Assembly (NCBI RefSeq): GCF_025562455.1
Contig: NZ_JAHPRO010000001.1
Location: 147,583-211,582, forward strand
DNA length: 64,000 bases
Direction: 5' to 3'
Origin: Acinetobacter sp. WU_MDCI_Axc73
GTDB taxonomy: Bacteria; Pseudomonadota; Gammaproteobacteria; Pseudomonadales; Moraxellaceae
Positions within the stretch are counted from its first letter, which is position 1. Each line of letters begins with the position of its first letter. Positions 58,798 to 64,000 of this stretch are shown here, piece by piece. Made by a program: the position numbers and the translations under genes. The notes beneath the pieces were generated by a model. It did no database searches. It was not told where the DNA came from and saw only the letters and a list, made by a program, of their open reading frames with translations.

Positions 58798-59949
58798 CTA
58801 GCAATAACCTTCTAACCGAGTTAAAGGTAACTTCTTACCAATGGCTTTTTCAATTTCTGGTAAATAGAAAGCATCATCTTCAGAAAGAAAACTAATACTG
58901 ACTCCTTGTGAACCCGCTCGCCCTGTTCGACCGATACGATGCACATAATCATCAGACTGCTCAGGTAAAGTAAAGTTCACCACGTGCGATACACCATCCA
59001 CATGAATACCACGACCTGCAACATCCGTTGCAATCATGATGTTATTTTTACCCTGCTTAAATTGCTCAAGCATTTTTAAACGTTTGTCCTGCGCAATTTC
59101 GCCCGATAACATTCCAACGCGATACCCATCTTTTTTTAGATGATCATACAACCGACGCACTTGATCACGACGGTTCGCAAAAATCATGATCTTATCAATC
59201 GGCTCTTCACGCAAAATTTCTTGCAACAAACGATATTTATCTTTTTTCTCAACCACATAAACACGCTGCTCAACATCGTTATTGGTTTTTTGCTCTGGCT
59301 CAATCTCAACGGTAACAGGTTCATATAACCACTGACGCGCCAAATTCAAAACATCATAACTAAAAGTTGCAGAAAACATTAAAGTCTGACGCTGCTCTTT
59401 ACGTGGTGAATAGCGCACAATTCGCTTTACCGATGGAATAAAGCCCATATCGAGCAAACGATCTGCTTCGTCAATCACTAAAAATTCAATTTGATCCAAC
59501 CAAATTTCTTTTTGCTCAACAAAATCAATAAGGCGACCTGGGGTAGCAACCAAAATATCAACAAAATTAGCATTTAAGGGTTTCTTTTGTTTGTCAAAAT
59601 CGACACCGCCTACCAGTGTTAATAAGTTTAAATCTGTAAATTTGGTCAGTTCTTTAGCATCGCTTTCAATTTGCAATGCCAGTTCACGAGTTGGCGCAAG
59701 AATCAAAGCGCGAGGCTCACCACGATAGCGTTGTTCTTGAATCGGATTATTAAGCAAATCATTGATAATACTTACCAAAAATGCTGCCGTTTTACCTGTT
59801 CCCGTTTGCGCGCGACCAATGGCATCGTGACCTGCCAGTGTATATGTTAAAACCTTTTGCTGAATTGGGGTCATTTGCTTAAACCCTAATGCATCAATCG
59901 CTTTTTTAAGTTGCGGATGTAGATTCAAGGTTTCAAAACCAGATACCAT
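58798..59949 (-). CDS. DEAD-box RNA helicase (RhlB-like)
   Basis: 383 aa, containing only the two RecA-like domains. Motif [14 protein letters not shown] near residue 45, Ia [10 protein letters not shown] near 90, [15 protein letters not shown] near 157, III SATFS near 194, IV-VI ending [10 protein letters not shown] near 340. The Q motif ([12 protein letters not shown]) is present near residue 24. In E. coli RhlB unwinds RNA for the degradosome; here no C-terminal extension is seen, so the role is inferred. The exact DEAD-box subfamily is uncertain. Confidence 0.87.
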   Translation of the reverse strand: MVSGFETLNLHPQLKKAIDALGFKQMTPIQQKVLTYTLAGHDAIGRAQTGTGKTAAFLVSIINDLLNNPIQEQRYRGEPRALILAPTRELALQIESDAKELTKFTDLNLLTLVGGVDFDKQKKPLNANFVDILVATPGRLIDFVEQKEIWLDQIEFLVIDEADRLLDMGFIPSVKRIVRYSPRKEQRQTLMFSATFSYDVLNLARQWLYEPVTVEIEPEQKTNNDVEQRVYVVEKKDKYRLLQEILREEPIDKIMIFANRRDQVRRLYDHLKKDGYRVGMLSGEIAQDKRLKMLEQFKQGKNNIMIATDVAGRGIHVDGVSHVVNFTLPEQSDDYVHRIGRTGRAGSQGVSISFLSEDDAFYLPEIEKAIGKKLPLTRLEGYC

Positions 59950-60003
59950 ATACTCGTGCTCTAACTGTTAATCACTCTGATGAGAGAGATAGTATAAAAC
60001 AAA

Positions 60004-60031
60004 AACGCCCCAATTAAAAAATTGAGGCGTT
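60004..60031 (-). terminator. Terminator of the cold-shock gene
   Basis: Arms 60004-60015 and 60020-60031 pair with one wobble; on the minus strand a T-rich run follows. Confidence 0.85.
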
Positions 60032-60053
60032 ATTCAACATAATAATATGTTGA

Positions 60054-60266
60054 TTAGTCTAAAGGCTGTACATTCTCAGCCTGAAAACCTTTTTGTCCTT
60101 GCACAACGCTGAACTCAACGCGTTGGCCATCACGTAACGAACGATGTCCGTCACCCATAATTGCACGAAAATGTACAAATACGTCGTCGCCGCCATTACG
60201 TTGAATGAAGCCAAAACCCTTAGTGTCGTTAAACCATTTAACAACGCCTTGTTCGCGAGCTGTCAT
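60054..60266 (-). CDS. Cold-shock protein (CspA family)
   Basis: 70 aa single cold-shock domain that binds single-stranded [36 protein letters not shown] carries RNP1 (KGFGFI) and RNP2 (VFVHF). GAGG precedes the ATG. A gene-free region of about 390 bp separates it from the next gene and could hold a long 5' leader, a common feature of csp genes. Which Csp paralogue is unknown. Confidence 0.95.
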   Translation of the reverse strand: MTAREQGVVKWFNDTKGFGFIQRNGGDDVFVHFRAIMGDGHRSLRDGQRVEFSVVQGQKGFQAENVQPLD

Positions 60267-60656
60267 AAGTCAATCCTCAGAAGTGAAAATAAAGGACCTT
60301 CCGGTGTTGCAAACAGCAGAGCAAACAAGTTTAAAATTCGTTATTATTTCAAAGCTTGTAATCATTCTGTAAAACTATCAACAATTTCCGGTTACATCCA
60401 TTTGTTATAGGTTTAGTAAAACAATGATTTGTTTATACTGGTTAATCCTAAAACGCTTCGAGCTTAACACGGGTTTATGATAATTAATAGAATTTTTTTA
60501 GATAATTCCATATTAATTATTGATTGTTTTTTAAACTTCCCACAAAAATTTTGTCATAGATAAAATCTATACTGCCTGTGGAGCACGACTTTTTGCATAT
60601 TTGTGCAAATATTTGATAAAATCATTATTCATAAATGTCGCTAAATATTTTTACGG
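60267..60656. other. Leader and promoter region between csp and the TusA-like gene
   Basis: About 390 bp without a gene. On the minus strand it would supply the 5' leader of csp. On the plus side an inverted TTTGCA/TGCAAA pair (60593-60608) precedes the TusA-like gene. No tRNA or sRNA family recognised. Confidence 0.4.
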
Positions 60657-60893
60657 ATGAGTGATTCAAACCCCGTTCCCACTACTGAAATTAATGCAAT
60701 TGGTCAGCCATGTCCAATGCCGCTACTGATGCTTAAACGTCATTTAAAAAAGGCAGATCATCAGGTTTTGCTTTTGAAATCTTCTGACCCCCATAGTGAA
60801 ATTGATGTGTTACGTTATTGTGAACTCCATAAGCTGAGTTGCCAGCTCATTAGAGTATCTGACCACGAATTTCATTATTTAATTGAATCTTAA
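60657..60893 (+). CDS. TusA-family sulfurtransferase
   Basis: 78 aa. INAIGQPCPMPLLMLKRHLKK contains the CPMP active-site motif (Cys near residue 19) that accepts and passes persulfide sulfur, for example toward tRNA thiolation. The remaining fold (VLLLKSSDPHSEIDVLRYCE) is consistent. The gene stands alone upstream of rpoH; the acceptor cannot be named. Confidence 0.85.
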   Translation: MSDSNPVPTTEINAIGQPCPMPLLMLKRHLKKADHQVLLLKSSDPHSEIDVLRYCELHKLSCQLIRVSDHEFHYLIES

Positions 60894-61026
60894 ATATATC
60901 GTTTTGATCTTTAAATTAACTCGTGTATAAAATTTTACATTTCTCTACCCAATTTTCCTTAATTATGAACTTGCTTCGCATTAAGATGAAATCATTGGTT
61001 ATACCATCATCCTATAAGGAGAACTC

Positions 61027-61893
61027 ATGAGTGACAGCAGCAATCAATTGATGCCCCTGTCCTTATCTGCGCCCGGTGTAAATCTCGGTGCTTACATCAG
61101 CACTGTTAATCAAATTCCAATTTTGACTGCTGAGCAAGAGAAAGAACTGGCTGAGCGTTATTATTATGATCAGGATCTAGATGCGGCGAAAATGTTAGTG
61201 ATGTCGCATTTACGATTTGTCGTACACATCGCACGTAGCTATGCGGGTTATGGTTTACCGCAGGGTGACCTGATTCAAGAAGGCAATCTCGGTCTGATGA
61301 AAGCAGTGAAGCGTTTTGACCCGAATATGGGTGTGCGCTTGGTTTCTTTTGCCGTTCACTGGATTAAAGCTGAAATTCACGAATATGTGATTCGTAATTG
61401 GCGTATTGTCAAAATTGCCACCACGAAAGCACAACGTAAATTATTTTTTAATTTACGTAGTCTGAAAAAGTCGAGCAAAAAGTTAACACTTGAAGAAGCT
61501 AAAGCGATTGCCGTTGACTTAAATGTCACTCCTGAGCAAGTGCTCGAAATGGAAGGTCGTTTAACCGCTTATGATGCTGCATTTGAAGCACAAGGTGATG
61601 ATGACGATGATTCAACTCATGTCGCACCAGCGCTTTATCTTGAGGATAATCGTTACGACCCTGCTCGTTTAGTGGAAAATGAAGACTACGAAGAACAAAG
61701 TAGTTCTGCTTTATATGAAGCCATGAATCAGCTGGATGACCGTTCACGTAACATTTTACAGCGTCGTTGGCTAGACGATGACAAATCGACCTTGCATGAG
61801 CTTGCGGCTGAATACAATGTTTCGGCAGAACGTATTCGTCAGCTTGAAAAAAATGCGATGGAAAAAATTAAAGTCGCCATGTCTGCAAGTTAG
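61027..61893 (+). CDS. rpoH: RNA polymerase sigma factor RpoH (sigma-32)
   Basis: Heat-shock sigma factor of 288 aa. Region 2 shows [43 protein letters not shown], region 2.4 [35 protein letters not shown] (the RpoH box, QRKLFFNLR), and region 4 ends with [19 protein letters not shown]. It directs transcription of chaperone and protease genes. Strong AAGGAG upstream. The terminator follows directly. Confidence 0.98.
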   Translation: MSDSSNQLMPLSLSAPGVNLGAYISTVNQIPILTAEQEKELAERYYYDQDLDAAKMLVMSHLRFVVHIARSYAGYGLPQGDLIQEGNLGLMKAVKRFDPNMGVRLVSFAVHWIKAEIHEYVIRNWRIVKIATTKAQRKLFFNLRSLKKSSKKLTLEEAKAIAVDLNVTPEQVLEMEGRLTAYDAAFEAQGDDDDDSTHVAPALYLEDNRYDPARLVENEDYEEQSSSALYEAMNQLDDRSRNILQRRWLDDDKSTLHELAAEYNVSAERIRQLEKNAMEKIKVAMSAS

Positions 61894-61907
61894 ATTTTTC
61901 GAAATTT

Positions 61908-61931
61908 AAAAAGAGGCATTTGCCTCTTTTT
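61908..61931 (+). terminator. Terminator of rpoH
   Basis: Arms AAAAAGAGGCA (61908-61918) and TGCCTCTTTTT (61921-61931). Confidence 0.92.
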
Positions 61932-62004
61932 ATTGGTCTTAAGTATTTTTAGCCTATAGGATTTATGTTAAGGTGCTTAAGTCTTTTTTTAAGTATTTCA
62001 GCTT

Positions 62005-62370
62005 ATGTGGATCGCAATCGCAGCTGTTAATCTAGCTTTGGCTGTTATATTGGGTGCCTTTGGTGCTCATGGCCTCAAGACTTTTGCTACACCAGAACAA
62101 CTCGGCTGGTGGGGAACAGCAACACAATATTTTTTCTATCATGCATTCGGTTTACTTGCACTCGGTATTTTGTCTAAAACGATTCCTCAATTTCCAATTA
62201 AAGTATCCTTTATTCTGATTCAAATCGGTATTTTATTATTCTGCGGTTCTTTATATATCATGGCAGTGGGCTTACCACGTGGACTTGGTTTAATTACGCC
62301 ACTTGGCGGAGTATTTATGATTTTGGGCTGGCTCATCCTTGCGTGGAACGCCCTAAAATACGCGAAATAA
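62005..62370 (+). CDS. DUF423-family membrane protein
   Basis: 121 aa with four transmembrane helices. IAAVNLALAVILGAFGAHGL at the start and GLLALGILSKTIPQF are characteristic of the DUF423 (YgdD-like) family. Function unknown. Its stop overlaps a possible upstream thiS start by one base. Confidence 0.88.
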   Translation: MWIAIAAVNLALAVILGAFGAHGLKTFATPEQLGWWGTATQYFFYHAFGLLALGILSKTIPQFPIKVSFILIQIGILLFCGSLYIMAVGLPRGLGLITPLGGVFMILGWLILAWNALKYAK

Positions 62371-62381
62371 TGGAAAATCAC

Positions 62382-62579
62382 ATGCAGATTTATTTGAATG
62401 GCGAGCTTATACACACTGCTTGTCAGAATTTATTGCAACTTGTTCAGGAACTTGCACTTGAAGGTAAACGATTTGCAGTTGAACAAAATGAGCAAATCGT
62501 TCCAAAAAGTAAACTCGAACAATCTCCCCTTTCAGACCATGATCGTATCGAAATTATTCACGCTGTTGGCGGCGGCTAA
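62382..62579 (+). CDS. thiS: Sulfur carrier protein ThiS
   Basis: 65-aa ubiquitin-like protein that carries sulfur for thiazole synthesis: MQIYLNGELIHTACQNLLQL and the C-terminal Gly-Gly (IEIIHAVGGG) that becomes the thiocarboxylate. The ATG at 62382 is used; MENHMQ at 62370 is an alternative start coupled to the DUF423 stop. Directly followed by thiG. Confidence 0.95.
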   Translation: MQIYLNGELIHTACQNLLQLVQELALEGKRFAVEQNEQIVPKSKLEQSPLSDHDRIEIIHAVGGG

Positions 62580-62591
62580 ATGGAGCAAGCC

Positions 62592-63377
62592 ATGCAAGAT
62601 TCACCTTTAATTATCGGTTCACGTACATTTCAATCACGCCTGTTAGTTGGCACAGGTAAATATAAAGACCTCAATGAAACTGATTTAGCGATTCAGGCCA
62701 GCGGTGCTGAGATCGTGACAGTGGCGATTCGTCGGGTAAATATTGGGCAACATCCTGATCAGCCAAATTTACTCTCAGTTATTCCGCCTGAAAAATATAC
62801 TATTTTACCTAACACTGCGGGTTGTTTTGATGCGGAGAGCGCTGTGCGTACCTGCATGTTAGCAAGAGAACTTCTGGATGGACATAATCTGGTTAAACTA
62901 GAAGTTTTAGGGGATGAAAAAACCTTATACCCCAATATTACAGCGACACTTAAAGCTGCCCAAACTTTGATTGATGATGGTTTTGAGATCATGGTTTATA
63001 CCTCAGATGATCCAATTGTTGCGCAAGAACTTGAAAGTATGGGCTGTGTTGCGATTATGCCTTTAGGCAGTTTGATTGGTTCAGGGCTTGGTATTTTGAA
63101 CCCACATACTATTTCGATCATTAAAGAAAATGCCAAAGTACCCGTTTTGGTTGACGCAGGTGTGGGAACTGCAAGCGACGCAGCGATTGCGATGGAATTA
63201 GGTTGTGATGGCGTACTTATGAATACCGCTATTGCGGCTGCTCAACAACCGATATTGATGGCCTCTGCCATGAAAAAAGCCGTTGAAGCAGGTCGCGAAG
63301 CTTATCTGGCTGGACGTATGCCACGTAAACGCATGGCCAATGCCAGCTCTCCTGAAACTGGCTATTTCTTTAAGTAA
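62592..63377 (+). CDS. thiG: Thiazole synthase
   Basis: Forms the thiazole phosphate of thiamine from deoxyxylulose phosphate, ThiS-thiocarboxylate and dehydroglycine. 261 aa TIM barrel: [20 protein letters not shown], the Schiff-base lysine in [16 protein letters not shown] near residue 102, and [16 protein letters not shown] near 162. GGAG stands 8 nt before the ATG at 62592, better than the earlier ATG at 62580. It ends in a terminator. The other thi genes are not here. Confidence 0.96.
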   Translation: MQDSPLIIGSRTFQSRLLVGTGKYKDLNETDLAIQASGAEIVTVAIRRVNIGQHPDQPNLLSVIPPEKYTILPNTAGCFDAESAVRTCMLARELLDGHNLVKLEVLGDEKTLYPNITATLKAAQTLIDDGFEIMVYTSDDPIVAQELESMGCVAIMPLGSLIGSGLGILNPHTISIIKENAKVPVLVDAGVGTASDAAIAMELGCDGVLMNTAIAAAQQPILMASAMKKAVEAGREAYLAGRMPRKRMANASSPETGYFFK

Positions 63378-63404
63378 GACCTATATTTCTATTAAGCGTA
63401 TTTG

Positions 63405-63433
63405 AAAGGGATTCTTCAGAATCCCTTTTTTTT
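63405..63433 (+). terminator. Terminator of thiS-thiG
   Basis: Arms 63405-63415 and 63418-63428 (AAAGGGATTCT/AGAATCCCTTT) followed by a run of T. Confidence 0.92.
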
Positions 63434-63461
63434 AAAAAATGAATAATAAGAGTATTTTCAT

Positions 63462-63923
63462 ATGATTAAACCCATATTTGCTATTTTTAGTTTAGGTTGT
63501 TTCAGTTTTAGCACAGGCCTTCTTGCCAACCCGAATCCAATACAATATCAACAATTTATTCCTAAAAATTGGAAAATTATCGAGACAGTCAAAGGAGATT
63601 TAAATCGTGATGGTTTAGAGGATATTGTGCTGGTGATTGAAGAGAATAATCCAAAAAATATTCTTAGCAATGATGGCTTAGGAAGCTCTAAACTTAACAT
63701 CAATCCTAGAACCTTATTAGTTTTATTTAAAACAGCCCAAGGCTATCAATTGATCAGTAAAAATCAGCAACTTCCAAGTGAGAATGATGTAGACTCCCCT
63801 TGTCTTGCCGATCCATTAGAAGATGGTGAAGTAACGATTTCAAAAGGTATTTTAAAAATAAACTTACATTACTGGTTAAGCTGTGGTTCATGGTATGTCA
63901 CCCACAATACTTTTAGCTTTCGT
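63462..63923 (+). pseudogene. Secreted protein with a VCBS/FG-GAP-like motif, cut by an IS
   Basis: 154 codons. A signal peptide ends LLANP, then VKGDLNRDGLEDIVLVIEE, a calcium-loop-like DxNxDGxxD repeat typical of FG-GAP/VCBS proteins, and a Cys-bearing HYWLSCGSWYVTHNTFSF. The stop codon at 63924-63926 is not native: TGA is the first triplet of the IS end. The true C-terminus would continue beyond the element and is lost from view. The residual product is probably exported but incomplete. Confidence 0.65.
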
Positions 63924-64000
63924 TGATCCTAGACATTATTGTGGACAGCCGATCCCTCTAAATTCTTGAAATATTTCTGTTCAAAGGCTTCTGGGCTTAA
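63924..64000 (-). mobile_element. End of an IS3-family insertion sequence (partial)
   Basis: From 63924 the sequence starts TGATCCTAGACATT, a plausible terminal inverted repeat beginning TG as in IS3-family elements. The minus strand encodes the C-terminus of a transposase. The element continues past the window edge; the other end and the direct repeats are not visible. Confidence 0.75.
63929..64000 (-). CDS. IS3-family transposase C-terminus (partial)
   Basis: The last 23 codons read LSPEAFEQKYFKNLEGSAVH and end NNV-stop, with the TAG at 63929-63931. SPEAFEQKY is typical of the tail of IS3-family OrfB integrases. Only the C-terminus lies in the window, so the subgroup cannot be told. Confidence 0.7.
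   Translation of the reverse strand, partial: LSPEAFEQKYFKNLEGSAVHNNV

Noticed and set aside
1..64000. tRNA or rRNA genes
   Set aside because: No cloverleaf-like sequence or rRNA segment was recognised in the intergenic regions inspected.

Overview
The window is a low-GC gammaproteobacterial chromosome segment, most likely Acinetobacter. The basis is the divergent alkane hydroxylase/AraC pair, the rpsF-rpsR-rplI cluster without priB, gspL-gspM detached from other secretion genes and next to pyrD-cvpA-purF, many small Acinetobacter-type lipoproteins, and AT-rich intergenic DNA. I cannot name the species from sequence alone. No tRNA or rRNA genes and no cas genes were seen.

Layout. 1-2470: the end of an unknown gene, then alkM (alkane 1-monooxygenase, -) and its divergent AraC-type regulator. 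2490-9050: an AT-rich, gene-poor stretch of small hypothetical genes around uppP. It includes a possible small RNA on the minus strand and a choloylglycine-hydrolase-family gene split by an in-frame TAG. 9120-11235: prmB-aroC. 11488-11871: a CRISPR array with 28-bp type I-F-like repeats and six 32-bp spacers, no cas genes nearby, ending inside a small lipoprotein gene. 12227-12440: remains of a flavin-reductase-like gene. 12531-16336: acyl-CoA ligase, SDR dehydrogenase and a divergent AraC regulator, probably an acyl-CoA catabolic unit. 16354-18260: prfA-prmC. 19213-24527: an LLM oxidoreductase, divergent ppsR/ppsA and an RDD membrane protein.

24822-29718: cyoABCDE, the complete cytochrome bo3 quinol oxidase operon with heme O synthase. 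29731-30086: a decayed VOC/glyoxalase gene. 30225-31308: rpsF-rpsR-rplI. 31414-31653: another decayed fragment. 31910-35937: a minus-strand run of rnd, ycgL, a membrane protein, a MoxR ATPase and a VWA protein. 36190-38395: metZ, ybaB, recR. 38501-42723: a PhaC-like hydrolase, a beta-hydroxyacid dehydrogenase-like protein, a YARHG-like protein, a HIT protein and a porin. 42799-44655: tsaD divergent from rpsU-yqeY.

44748-58120 is almost entirely minus strand: a GFA protein, a BepA-like M48 protease, a 2-hydroxyacid dehydrogenase, an M48-like protein lacking the second zinc histidine, purF, cvpA, pyrD, gspM, gspL, sixA, gpsA and a nitroreductase. 58325-63926: a lipoprotein, a DEAD-box helicase, a cold-shock protein, a TusA-like protein, rpoH, a DUF423 protein, thiS-thiG, and a secreted-protein gene cut by an IS3-family element whose end runs off the window.

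The main themes are housekeeping genes (translation-factor methylation, ribosomal proteins, purine, pyrimidine, aromatic and thiamine synthesis, respiration, gluconeogenesis) interrupted by short scars of gene decay. Five loci look broken or eroded. The orphan CRISPR array is the most notable accessory element.
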